A DNA stretch of 64,000 nt from Candidatus Microbacterium colombiense (lineage in GTDB: Bacteria > Actinomycetota > Actinomycetes > Actinomycetales > Microbacteriaceae): the NCBI GenBank assembly GCA_029203165.1, contig CP119308.1:3286001-3350000 (forward strand), written 5' to 3'. The translations under genes were made by a program, and so were the position numbers. A model generated the notes under the pieces. That model was given only the letters and a program-made list of their open reading frames with translations. It was not told the origin of the DNA and ran no database searches. Below are positions 31,622 to 39,976 of the stretch, in pieces; position 1 is the first letter of the stretch, and every line of letters starts with the position of its first letter.

Positions 31622-31735
31622 GACGCCATCCAATCACCCGATGCGCCGGTCGGGGGGCTCCCGCGGACAAGATCAGGGGTCGCTCAGGGGAACACCCCAT
31701 GGTCGGCTCCCCCGCAGGACCGACAGGATCGAAGC

Positions 31736-33319
31736 ATGACGATTCCGACAGTGCCCCCGGCTGCCGCCGACGCGACCGATCCGGCCGCCGACGGCAGGAC
31801 GACGACGGCATCCGCCCTCCCCTCCGAACGCTTCTTCCTCTGGATCGCCGGGCTCGGCATCGCCCGCTCGGACGGTTGGCTCGGCGGCATCGCCGCGGGT
31901 ATCGCCGCCCGTCTGCGCATCGATCCGCTGATCGTGCGCGGGGTGCTCGTGATCGCCGCCCTGTTCGGCCTGCCGGTGATCTTCCTCTACGCGATCGCCT
32001 GGGCGCTGCTTCCGGACGCCGACGGCCGGATCCACGCCCGGGACCTCCTGAACCGCGACTTCCAGCCCGTGCAGGTCGGGATCCTGGTCATGGCGATCAT
32101 CGGCCTCATCCCGACCGCGCCGCTCACCGGACGACTGTTCGGTCTCGGCTACGAGAGCTGGTCTGCGCTGGCGGTACTCAGTTGGATCTTCGCGCTGCTG
32201 CTCGTCGGCGGCCTGCTCTTCCTCATCGTGCGCGCTGCGAGCCGCACCCCGGGGGCTCCTTCGACGGTCGGGACGATGGCTTCGCCCGATCCTGCAGCCC
32301 CCGCCGCATCCGCGACCCTCGGCGATTCGGGTACCGCCGAGGGCGCGGATGCGCTTCCTTCCCCGCCCGCCGACCCCGCCGCTCACGCGGCCGCCGGCCC
32401 CGCATCTCTCGCGACGCTCGAACCGTCTGAGGTGGCGGCCGCCCGGCCCACGCCGCCCGCTCCCCTGCCCGGAGGCACCCAGAGCCCCGAGGAGCTCGCC
32501 GCCTGGCGCGCCCAGCACGCCGCCTGGCGCGAGCAGGACCAGGCCTGGCGCCGGCAGCAGCAGGATGCCGAGCGCGCCGCGCGCGACCAGTTGCGCCGGG
32601 AGCGTCAGGCCGCCGCCGCGACCTTCGCCGCCGAGGCATCCGAGCGCCGCCGCATCCGCCGGGCGTCGAACCCGCGGGCGAGCTTCGCGTTCGTGGCGTC
32701 GGCGATGGGTCTGGCCCTCGCGGTCGGCGCAGCCGTGGGACTCACCGGGGGGCCGGCCGCCGGCGCCCTGGGTCTGCTCGCCGCCGCGCTCGTCCTGGCC
32801 GTGAGCATGATCGTCGCCGGGGTCTCACGTCGGCGCAGCGGCTTCCTCGGCTTCCTCACGGCGCTGGTGCTCGCGGGCGGTGTCACGGCGAGCTCGTTCG
32901 CGGCCTTCGACGACCTCACGCTCGGTTGGGCCTCGATCTCGAACGTCGAGGCATCGCACGTGCGCCAACCGTTCGGCGACCTCAACGTCACACTCCTGCC
33001 GCACGACAGCGGACCCCGTCCGATCGTGATCGACAAGGGCACGGGCCAGACCTGGATCGACGTGCAACCCGGGGTCGAGCTCGACCTCACCGCGACGATC
33101 GAGCAGGGGACGATCAGTTGGATGCGCATCGAAGCCGACTCGGGGCGGATCCTCGATTCCGGCACCTGGCCGCTCGTCGGCCGGCAGGACGGAACCCGTA
33201 CGGCCGTCGCGACGGCATCAGCGGAGAACACCTCCGTGGTGACGCGACAGCCGGTCACCCTCACCCAGACCTCCGGCGACGTGCAGGTCACCATCTACGA
33301 GACGGCAGAGGAAGAATGA
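31736..33319 (+). CDS. PspC-domain membrane protein
   Basis: A 527-residue protein. The PspC domain lies at about 45-105 (GIARSDGWLGGIAAGIAARLRIDPL...AWALLPDADG). Two helices follow, then a long Ala/Pro-rich cytoplasmic linker with a charged, Gln/Arg-rich stretch (AWRAQHAAWREQDQAWRRQQ near 265), two or three more helices, and an outer C-terminal beta domain of about 130 residues (FGDLNVTLLPHDSG...), like the LiaF/DUF4097 group. It is divergent from the PspC kinase. The long in-frame upstream extension is the antisense of that kinase and is not coding. Confidence 0.85.
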   Translation: MTIPTVPPAAADATDPAADGRTTTASALPSERFFLWIAGLGIARSDGWLGGIAAGIAARLRIDPLIVRGVLVIAALFGLPVIFLYAIAWALLPDADGRIHARDLLNRDFQPVQVGILVMAIIGLIPTAPLTGRLFGLGYESWSALAVLSWIFALLLVGGLLFLIVRAASRTPGAPSTVGTMASPDPAAPAASATLGDSGTAEGADALPSPPADPAAHAAAGPASLATLEPSEVAAARPTPPAPLPGGTQSPEELAAWRAQHAAWREQDQAWRRQQQDAERAARDQLRRERQAAAATFAAEASERRRIRRASNPRASFAFVASAMGLALAVGAAVGLTGGPAAGALGLLAAALVLAVSMIVAGVSRRRSGFLGFLTALVLAGGVTASSFAAFDDLTLGWASISNVEASHVRQPFGDLNVTLLPHDSGPRPIVIDKGTGQTWIDVQPGVELDLTATIEQGTISWMRIEADSGRILDSGTWPLVGRQDGTRTAVATASAENTSVVTRQPVTLTQTSGDVQVTIYETAEEE

Positions 33320-33636
33320 TGAGCACCGAGAGCATCCAGGACACCGAGAGCATCCAGCGCATCCAGGAGCACGACATCTCCGCCGACCCGACTCCGCCCC
33401 GCACGCGCGGCGCCGCGATCATCTGGGGGCTGCTCTTCGCCGCGATCGCCGCGTACGGCCTCTGGACCGTCTCCGATGACACCCGGCGCGACGGCATCGC
33501 CGACTGGGTCACCACGCTGACGCCCACCACCGTGGTCTCGCTGCTCCTCCTCGCCGTCGGGGTGCTGATCCTCGTCGGCGGCGCGGTAGGACTGATCCGC
33601 CACGCGCAGCGGCGGGCTCTCGCGGCACGGCTCTGA
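33316..33636 (+). CDS. Small two-helix membrane protein
   Basis: A 106-residue protein with a polar N-terminus of about 30 residues and two membrane helices (AAIIWGLLFAAIAAYGLW and VVSLLLLAVGVLILVGGAVGL). Its ATG overlaps the TGA of the PspC gene, so it is probably co-translated and part of the same envelope-stress unit. Two in-frame ATGs (33316 and 33319) are possible; the first is given. No family is recognised. Confidence 0.75.
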   Translation: MMSTESIQDTESIQRIQEHDISADPTPPRTRGAAIIWGLLFAAIAAYGLWTVSDDTRRDGIADWVTTLTPTTVVSLLLLAVGVLILVGGAVGLIRHAQRRALAARL

Positions 33637-33674
33637 CACGGGCGCGCCGCGCGGCTGCCGATACCCTGGGACAC

Positions 33675-34445
33675 ATGGCGAATCAGGGACGGCGACCGGC
33701 GCGGCGCACCGGAGGGACTCCGGCGCGAGGCGGCAAGGCAGCCGCGCGCCGCACACCCTCCTCGAAGTCGCAGAAGTCCGGCCGCGACAAGAGCTCGCGC
33801 GACAAGGCTGCTCGCGACAAGGTCGTGTTCGACGCTCCGCGCACCGCCCCGGAGGAGCCGCGAGACTTCCGCCTCGGCGTCGTACCCGGCGCGACTCCGG
33901 GCAAATGGATCGATGCGTGGAAGCAGCGGATGCCGCGGGTGCGACTCGAACTCGTCCCCGTCCCGGCCTCCGCTCGACGCGAGGCGCTGGCCGAGCTGGA
34001 CGCGGCGCTGGTGCGGCTTCCTCTCACCGACCCGTCGCTGCACATCATCGAGCTGTACGACGAGGTTCCGGTCGTCGTCGCCGCCGCCGACTCGCACCTG
34101 ATGGCCGTTGATGAGCTCACCACGGCCGACCTCGCCGGAGAGGTGCTGATCGTCCCGGCCGACGACGTGCTCGGCCCGCTCGATCTCCCGGGCGTTCTCG
34201 CCCCGGCATTCGACACACTCCGCACGACCGCCGACGCGATCGAGACCGTGGCATCCGGAGTCGGCATCGTGATCGTGCCGATGTCTCTCGCCCGCCTGCA
34301 CCATCGCAAGGATGTCGCGCACCGTCCCCTCACCGACGGCCCGACCTCCACGGTCGCCCTCGTCTGGCCACGTGAACGCACGACGCCGGATGTCGAGACC
34401 TTCGTCGGCATCGTCCGCGGCCGCACCAGCAACTCCTCCCGCTGA
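33675..34445 (+). CDS. LysR-type substrate-binding domain protein without HTH
   Basis: A 256-residue protein. The first 60 residues are a Lys/Arg/Ser-rich, disordered tail with no helix-turn-helix. The rest matches a LysR ligand domain (FRLGVVPGATPGKWIDAWKQ near 68, HIIELYDEVPVVVAAADSHLM near 122, DAIETVASGVGIVIVPMSLARL near 195). Such stand-alone effector domains occur in actinobacteria; the role is unknown. The basic tail might bind nucleic acid. The ATG at 33675 is the only sensible start. Confidence 0.75.
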   Translation: MANQGRRPARRTGGTPARGGKAAARRTPSSKSQKSGRDKSSRDKAARDKVVFDAPRTAPEEPRDFRLGVVPGATPGKWIDAWKQRMPRVRLELVPVPASARREALAELDAALVRLPLTDPSLHIIELYDEVPVVVAAADSHLMAVDELTTADLAGEVLIVPADDVLGPLDLPGVLAPAFDTLRTTADAIETVASGVGIVIVPMSLARLHHRKDVAHRPLTDGPTSTVALVWPRERTTPDVETFVGIVRGRTSNSSR

Positions 34446-34509
34446 CGACGGACCCGACTCCGAGGGTCACGCGTTCTCGACGATGCTCTGCGCTGGTTAG
34501 AATCGCCGG

Positions 34510-35226
34510 ATGGCTTCGCTTCTCTACGTCTGCGTGCGTCCGGAACGAGGGGCGGCCGATGCCGAGCACGCGTCCTTCCGTCGTGCACTCGGCGCCGAGG
34601 TCGTCGACCGGCTCGATCTGCTCGAGGAGCCGCTCGATCCCGCTCGCCTCGCGCGGTACCGGGGCATCGTCGTGGGCGGCTCTCCGTTCAACGTGAGCGA
34701 TGCCGAGAAGGATGCCGTGCAGCTGCGCGTCGAGGCCGATCTGCGCTGTATCGCGCAGCGGGCGATCGATGCGGAGGTGGCCGTGTTCTTCACCTGCTTC
34801 AGCATCGGCGTGGTGACCCGCATGCTCGGCGGCGAGGTGACGACCGCGACGCCCGAGGCGGCGAGCGCCACCGTGATCCGCACGACGCCCGCCGGCACGA
34901 CCGACCCGGTGTTCGGACCCAGCTCTCCCGCGCTCACGGTGTTCACCGCGCACAAGGAGAGCGCGGCGGCCCTGCCCGATGGCGCAACACTGCTCGCGAC
35001 CAACGAGGCCTGCCCGGTGCAGGCCTACCGCGTGGGCACCCACCTGTACACCGCGCAGTTCCACCCCGAGCCCACGCCGCGCGACTTCGCCGACCGCATG
35101 ACGTTCTACCGCACGACCGGCTACTTCGACCCCGACGAGTTCGACCGGGTGCAGAACCAGGTGCTCGCGGCATCCGTCACCGAAGGCGCCGCTCTGCTGC
35201 GCCGTTTCGCGGAGACCTTCGCCTGA
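34510..35226 (+). CDS. Class I glutamine amidotransferase-like protein
   Basis: A 238-residue protein of the GMP-synthase-type amidotransferase fold. RGIVVGGSPFNVSD is near residue 54, the likely nucleophile Cys is in FFTCFSIGVVTRMLGG near 98, and the His/Glu pair in AQFHPEPTPRDFADR near 183. The nucleophile context is FTCFSIG rather than the common G-[VI]-C-[YL]-G-x-Q, so activity may differ. It is a free-standing amidotransferase with no partner synthetase next door. Confidence 0.8.
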   Translation: MASLLYVCVRPERGAADAEHASFRRALGAEVVDRLDLLEEPLDPARLARYRGIVVGGSPFNVSDAEKDAVQLRVEADLRCIAQRAIDAEVAVFFTCFSIGVVTRMLGGEVTTATPEAASATVIRTTPAGTTDPVFGPSSPALTVFTAHKESAAALPDGATLLATNEACPVQAYRVGTHLYTAQFHPEPTPRDFADRMTFYRTTGYFDPDEFDRVQNQVLAASVTEGAALLRRFAETFA

Positions 35227-35243
35227 GCCTGCCGGCGCGCCTG

Positions 35244-35702
35244 TCAGCCCTGCAGGAAGGCGACGCGCTCGCGCAGGTATGCCTCGAGCGGCATGTTGCC
35301 TCCGGCAGCGCTCCACCGCACCATCGGCTCACCCTCGACGAGCGAGAGCGGCCCGGAGGTGCCACCGGCATCCACCGCGTCGACGTCGATCACACTCCAC
35401 CCGACGTGCACGACCTCGCCCTCGTCGAAGCCGCCGCGCAGCGCCTCTTCGCGTCTCGCCGCACGTTCCCGCGCCGACTCGGCGGTGTAGCCGCGTCGGC
35501 CGGGGTCAGCCGCGCGGAGTACCTCCGCCGTTGCCAGGGCGTGTGTCTCGGTGAGCAGCAGCACGCCCAGGTGCCACGCGGCGCCGACGCGCACGATACG
35601 GCGGCCGCGCCATCGCGAATCGCGCTCCTCGCCGAGTCCTTCACGCGGTGCTCCGGCGAGGTCGAGGGCGGCCTGCGTCAGCAGAGCGGATGCGGTCGTC
35701 AC
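35244..35702 (-). CDS. Conserved hypothetical protein
   Basis: A 152-residue protein starting at GTG 35702 (TTASALLTQAALDLAG). It has a basic segment near residue 30 (RWRGRRIVRVGAAWHLGVLLLT), a charged helix with the RERAARREEAL run, and a beta-rich C-terminal half. It looks cytoplasmic. No family is recognised. The longer reading to 35771 has an Arg-rich, non-conserved-looking extension and overlaps the purU promoter region. Confidence 0.6.
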   Translation of the reverse strand: MTTASALLTQAALDLAGAPREGLGEERDSRWRGRRIVRVGAAWHLGVLLLTETHALATAEVLRAADPGRRGYTAESARERAARREEALRGGFDEGEVVHVGWSVIDVDAVDAGGTSGPLSLVEGEPMVRWSAAGGNMPLEAYLRERVAFLQG

Positions 35703-35788
35703 AGTTCTCAGAGTATCGAGTCCCCTCCGATTCGCCCGGCGGCGCGCATCCACGGCAGAATCGAGGGACACCCCCCCGAGGAGCGTTC

Positions 35789-36640
35789 ATGCCACAGCCC
35801 GATACCGCCCGTCTCCTGATCGCCTGCGACGATCAGCCCGGCATCGTCGCCGCCGTGGCCGGAGTGCTCGCGACGCACGGCGCGAACATCATCTCGCTCG
35901 ACCAGCACTCGACCGACTCCGAGGGCGGGCGCTTCTTCCAGCGCACCGTCATCCACCTCGACGGCCTCGCCGCCGCCCGCCCAGCGCTCGAGGCCGACAT
36001 CGCCCAGGTGGCGGACCGCTTCGGCATGGAGTGGTCGCTGCACGACACGGCCCGGCGCAAGCGCGTGGCCATCTTCGTCTCGAAGTACGACCACTGCCTC
36101 ATGGAGCTGCTGTGGCGCACGCAGCGCGGCCAGCTCGACATCGACATCACGATGGTGGTGTCGAACCACCCCGATCTCGCCGAGTCGGTGCGCTCCTTCG
36201 GCGTGCCGTTCATGCACATCCCCTCCGGCGACAAGCAGGTCATGGAGCAGCGACAGCTCGACCTGCTGCGCGGCAATGTCGACCTCGTCGTGCTGGCGCG
36301 CTACATGCAGATCCTCACCGACGACTTCATCGAGCGGCTCGAGGCCCCGGTCATCAACATCCACCACTCCTTCCTGCCGGCGTTCATCGGGGCGAACCCG
36401 TATGCGCGCGCCAAGGATCGCGGGGTGAAGCTGATCGGTGCGACGGCGCACTACGCGACGGCCGACCTCGACGAGGGACCGATCATCGAGCAGGACGTGA
36501 CCCGCGTGACCCACGCCGACTCCGCCGCCCAGCTGCAGAGCCGCGGCGCCGACGTCGAGCGTCAGGTGCTCGCGCGGGCCGTGCAGTGGCACGCCGAAGA
36601 CCGCGTGATCGTGCACGGCAAGTCGACCGTCATCCTGTAG
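35789..36640 (+). CDS. purU: Formyltetrahydrofolate deformylase
   Basis: PurU hydrolyses 10-formyl-tetrahydrofolate to formate and tetrahydrofolate, supplying formate and balancing one-carbon pools. The 283-residue protein has an N-terminal ACT domain (LIACDDQPGIVAAVAGVLATHGANI) and a formyltransferase-like domain. VVSNHPDLAESV, the catalytic NIHHSFLPAF and the YATADLDEGPIIEQD segment are present, giving the Asn-His-Asp triad. The ATG at 35789 follows CGAGGAGCG. Confidence 0.95.
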   Translation: MPQPDTARLLIACDDQPGIVAAVAGVLATHGANIISLDQHSTDSEGGRFFQRTVIHLDGLAAARPALEADIAQVADRFGMEWSLHDTARRKRVAIFVSKYDHCLMELLWRTQRGQLDIDITMVVSNHPDLAESVRSFGVPFMHIPSGDKQVMEQRQLDLLRGNVDLVVLARYMQILTDDFIERLEAPVINIHHSFLPAFIGANPYARAKDRGVKLIGATAHYATADLDEGPIIEQDVTRVTHADSAAQLQSRGADVERQVLARAVQWHAEDRVIVHGKSTVIL

Positions 36641-36692
36641 CAGCGGCGCCGATCACATCGACCGCGAGTCCGCGGGACGCGAAGGAGAACCC

Positions 36693-37736
36693 TCAGGACG
36701 AGGGGACACCCACCACGAGCTCGGCGAACGCCTCGGCCGCCGTGTCATAGCGCGCGAGCGGCGCGGCCTGCCCCATCCACAGCGACTGCAGCTCACCGAG
36801 GTTCTGCTGCCCGGCCGCGGCGCGGAACCTGCCGGTCAACCAGTTCTGCATCGGGAACGGCGCGATCGTTCCGCTCGCCTCGATCGCGCGGATCGCGCGG
36901 TTGCGGGCGCCACGGGCGAGGCGGCCGCTCATGGCCCTGGTCAGCACGGTCTCGTCGGCTGTCGTGCGACGGATGGCCTCGCGATGCGCATCGTTCACGG
37001 CCGATTCCGCGGTCGCGAGGAATGCGGTGCCGACCTGCACGGCGTGGGCACCGAGGGCGAAGGCCGCCGCGACACCACGACGATCCGCGATACCGCCGGC
37101 CGCGATCACGGGCACATCGACCGCGTCGACCACCTGCGGCACGAGCGCGAAGGTGCCCACCAGCGACTCCTCAGCCGGGCGCAGGAAGGAGACACGGTGA
37201 CCCGCCGCCTCGGACCCGGTGGCGACGATCGCGTCGACGCCGCTCTCGGCGAGCGCGACGGCTTCGGCGACGGTGGTCGCGGTGCCCACGATCCGCACGT
37301 CGCGGCGATGCGCCTGCTCGACCAGCTCGGCGGACGGCACACCGAACACGACGCTGAGCACCGCGGGGGCGACCTCCCAGATCGCGTCGAGTTGCTCGTC
37401 GAGCGAAGGGATATACGCCTCGGGCCGCGCCGGAAGCTCCTCACCGACCGCATCGAAGAACGGCTGCAGCGCCTGCGCGAAGATCGCATGCTGGGCGTTC
37501 GGCGCGACCTCGTCGCCCGTGGGTAACCAGATGTTCAGGGCGAACGGGCGCGTCGTGGCGGCGCGCAGCTGCGCACCCGTCTGCCGGATGCGGTCGCCGT
37601 CGTAGCCGTAGAGCCCGAACGATCCGAGGCCACCCGCCTCGCTGACCGCCGCCGTCAGGGGCACCGACGAGAGGCCGCCGAAGGGCCCGAGGACGACAGG
37701 ATGCTCGACACCGCCGAACGCACGAAGATCACTCAT
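36693..37736 (-). CDS. Nitronate monooxygenase-like flavoprotein
   Basis: A 347-residue FMN-dependent TIM-barrel enzyme of the NMO/2-nitropropane dioxygenase family. HPVVLGPFGGLSSVPLTAAVSEAGGLGSFG at the N-terminus shows the family start, the His in VATGSEAAGHRVSF near 180 is the expected catalytic base, and VPVIAAGGIADRRGVAAAFALGA near 209 binds the FMN phosphate. The natural substrate may be propionate-3-nitronate or another nitronate; the family is often over-annotated. Confidence 0.88.
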   Translation of the reverse strand: MSDLRAFGGVEHPVVLGPFGGLSSVPLTAAVSEAGGLGSFGLYGYDGDRIRQTGAQLRAATTRPFALNIWLPTGDEVAPNAQHAIFAQALQPFFDAVGEELPARPEAYIPSLDEQLDAIWEVAPAVLSVVFGVPSAELVEQAHRRDVRIVGTATTVAEAVALAESGVDAIVATGSEAAGHRVSFLRPAEESLVGTFALVPQVVDAVDVPVIAAGGIADRRGVAAAFALGAHAVQVGTAFLATAESAVNDAHREAIRRTTADETVLTRAMSGRLARGARNRAIRAIEASGTIAPFPMQNWLTGRFRAAAGQQNLGELQSLWMGQAAPLARYDTAAEAFAELVVGVPSS

Positions 37737-37846
37737 GCTTCGAGGCTACGCCCGCCGCCGACGCGGGGGCCTCGTGTGTCGGGCGCCGCGGTCGCGCCCT
37801 CCCCCCAGGCGCCGGTGCTACCCTCGCAGCAGAGAGGGGAGCACGG

Positions 37847-38119
37847 ATGAGTGACTGGTTCGGACAGATGCTGAGCGTCATCCTGACCGCGCTCGGACTC
37901 GTGTCCGCACCCGATGCCGCCGCCCTCGGCCTCGCGATCGCCCTCGTGGCGGTCACCGCTCTCACCCTCGCTCTCGTCATCGGCCTTCACCAGGTCTCGA
38001 GCGGCACCGCACCGCATCCGTGGCGCGCCATCGACGTCTCCACCGTCCTCACGCAGAGCGATCCGGATGCCGCGGGGCATCCGCGTCCGCGAGCACCGGG
38101 AGTCCCGACCGCCGCGTAG
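37847..38119 (+). CDS. DUF6412-like small membrane protein
   Basis: A 90-residue protein with two hydrophobic segments (about 8-25 and 26-50) and a Pro/Arg-rich tail containing AIDVSTVLTQSDPDAAGHPRPRAPG. AGAGGGGAGC precedes the ATG. It lies 63 bases upstream of yidC, an arrangement I recall for the DUF6412 family, and could assist membrane insertion. Family name is from recall; function unknown. Confidence 0.7.
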   Translation: MSDWFGQMLSVILTALGLVSAPDAAALGLAIALVAVTALTLALVIGLHQVSSGTAPHPWRAIDVSTVLTQSDPDAAGHPRPRAPGVPTAA

Positions 38120-38182
38120 TCCGTTCACACCGGGACCGCGCGGCTTTCGCCGACCCTTCCCGACCTCTCGAACGGATACCTC

Positions 38183-38989
38183 ATGGACTTCTTCGCCTTC
38201 CCCCCTCTCGCCGCCCTTCTGGACGGCGCCTACGGCGCTCTCGCCGGTCTCTCCACCCTCCTCGAACCCTTCGCGGGCGGGGCCGCCTCAGCCGCGGCCA
38301 TCATCCTCGTCACGCTCCTCGTACGTGCGCTGCTCATCCCGGTCGGCATCTCGCAGGCCAAGGCCGAACAGACCCGGGCGCGCCTGGCCCCGAAGCTGCG
38401 CGAGCTGCAACGTCGCCACAAGAAGAACCCGGAACGCCTGCAGCGCGAGACCCTTGCGCTGTATCGCGCCGAGAACACCTCACCCTTCGCCGGGATGCTG
38501 CCGGTGCTCGCGCAGGCGCCGATCGTCGGCATCCTGTACACGTTGTTCATCCGCACCGAGATCGCCGGTCATCCGAATGAACTGCTCACGCACGATCTGT
38601 TCGGCGCCCCGCTGGGCACGAGCCTGGTGTCGGCTCTCTTCGGGGGCACGGCCACGCCCGCAACCTTCCTGGTCTTCGGGGTGATCCTGGCCGTGATGAT
38701 CGCCGTGGCCGAGGTCACGCGCCGCGTGTTCCGCCCGGCTCCGGTCGAGAGCGACTCCCCGCTCTCCTCCCCCACCATGCTCCGGATGATGAGCGCTCTG
38801 CACTACCTGACCGCGGTGTTCGCGGCCTTCGTGCCACTGGCCGCCGCGCTGTACCTCACGGTCACCGTCGTCTGGACGCTCGTGCAGCGTACGATCCTCC
38901 GACGCCGCTTCCCACTGACGGCAGCGCACTCGCCCGAGCCCGGCGCGCTCCCGTCGCGATATGACACGTCACATCAGCGCAACAGCTGA
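38183..38989 (+). CDS. yidC: YidC/Oxa1-type membrane insertase
   Basis: A 268-residue insertase, about the length of the short Gram-positive YidC forms. The groove Arg is in the first core helix (IILVTLLVRALLIPVGISQAKAE, about 36-58). A basic cytoplasmic hairpin (KLRELQRRHKKNPERLQRE) follows, then three or four helices. There is no clear lipoprotein signal at the N-terminus. This may be a second, specialised paralogue rather than the rnpA-linked housekeeping copy, as none of the oriC-region genes are nearby. Confidence 0.9.
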   Translation: MDFFAFPPLAALLDGAYGALAGLSTLLEPFAGGAASAAAIILVTLLVRALLIPVGISQAKAEQTRARLAPKLRELQRRHKKNPERLQRETLALYRAENTSPFAGMLPVLAQAPIVGILYTLFIRTEIAGHPNELLTHDLFGAPLGTSLVSALFGGTATPATFLVFGVILAVMIAVAEVTRRVFRPAPVESDSPLSSPTMLRMMSALHYLTAVFAAFVPLAAALYLTVTVVWTLVQRTILRRRFPLTAAHSPEPGALPSRYDTSHQRNS

Positions 38990-39000
38990 CATATCGCGAC
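38953..39000. terminator. Hairpin over the yidC stop, likely bidirectional terminator
   Basis: GTCGCGATATG at 38953-38963 is perfectly inverted as CATATCGCGAC at 38990-39000. The loop holds the yidC stop codon. It lies exactly between the convergent yidC and EamA genes, where a shared terminator is expected. There is no T-tract, as is common for high-GC actinobacteria, so it could also be a REP-like palindrome. Confidence 0.65.
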
Positions 39001-39016
39001 CGGAACCGGGGTCAGT

Positions 39017-39931
39017 TCAGTCGGGAAGCGGGATCGGCCCGGTGAACACCATCGGCGGATCCATCCGCTTCCGACGTCGGATGCCGAGGGTCGCCCCGAC
39101 ACTCGCCAGGACGACGAGCGCGATCGCGAGCATCCTCAGCGGGGTCGCGCTCTGTCCGAGCACGAGCCAGCCGGCGAGCGTCGCGAACGCCGGCTCGAGG
39201 CTGAGCAGCACACCGAACACCCGCTGCGGGAGCCTCCGCAGCGCCGCGAGCTCAAAGCTGTACGGAATGACCGACGAGAGCACCGCGGTGATGAACGCGA
39301 GCAGGAGGAGCTGCATGTCGCCCGACACGGTGATCGCTGCGGGCACCCCGACGGGCACGAGCAGCAACGCGGCGACCAGGAGCCCGACAGCCAGCCCTCC
39401 GCTGCCGGGGATGATCGACCCGACACGGGCGCTCATGCGGATGTACATGACCCAGAATCCGGCCGCGATGAGGATGAAAAGCACACCGAGCGGGTCGAGC
39501 GGATCGGCGCCGATCAGCCCGTCGACGCCCAGAAGCACCATGCCGATCAGCGCGACGCCGACCCACGCCGCGTCGGCCAGACGCCGGGTCAGAACCGCAG
39601 CGAGGATCAGCGGTCCGAGGAACTCGATCGCCACGGCGGGGCCGAGGGGGATGCGATCGATCGCGGCGTAGAAGAAGCCGTTCATGGCCGCCAGCGAGAC
39701 GCCGAAGAGCACGGCGGCGGTCCACTGCGGGCGCGTCCACCCCTGCGGCCGGGGCCGCACGATGACGATCAGCAGCAGTGCCGCGATCGCGACGCGCAGC
39801 GATGTGACGCCCCACGGACCGAGCACCGGGAACAGCTGCGCGGCGACGGCCGCGCCGAACGGCAGCGAGAGGCACGAGCCGATGACGAGAGCGACGCCGA
39901 CGAGAGGACGGGACGACGCTGACTGCTGCAC
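39017..39931 (-). CDS. EamA/RhtA-type transporter
   Basis: A 304-residue drug/metabolite transporter with ten predicted membrane helices in two EamA halves (first half about 10-140, second about 155-285) and a basic tail. It resembles RhtA-type exporters of threonine and homoserine (GLAVGLLVAALLLVPVGVP, LSSVIPYSFELAALRRLPQRVFGVLLSLEPAFATLAG). The start ATG is at 39931. The substrate is not readable. Confidence 0.85.
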   Translation of the reverse strand: MQQSASSRPLVGVALVIGSCLSLPFGAAVAAQLFPVLGPWGVTSLRVAIAALLLIVIVRPRPQGWTRPQWTAAVLFGVSLAAMNGFFYAAIDRIPLGPAVAIEFLGPLILAAVLTRRLADAAWVGVALIGMVLLGVDGLIGADPLDPLGVLFILIAAGFWVMYIRMSARVGSIIPGSGGLAVGLLVAALLLVPVGVPAAITVSGDMQLLLLAFITAVLSSVIPYSFELAALRRLPQRVFGVLLSLEPAFATLAGWLVLGQSATPLRMLAIALVVLASVGATLGIRRRKRMDPPMVFTGPIPLPD

Positions 39932-39976
39932 GTAGTACAGCGTGAGGCATCAGCGCCGTCCACGTCCATTCGACAC

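Noticed and set aside
30434..31735. Upstream extension of the PspC membrane protein frame
   Set aside because: It is exactly antisense to the PspC kinase; the real start at 31736 begins the recognisable protein.
38953..39000. Palindrome over the yidC stop as an operator
   Set aside because: It sits between convergent gene ends with no promoter to control; a terminator is simpler.
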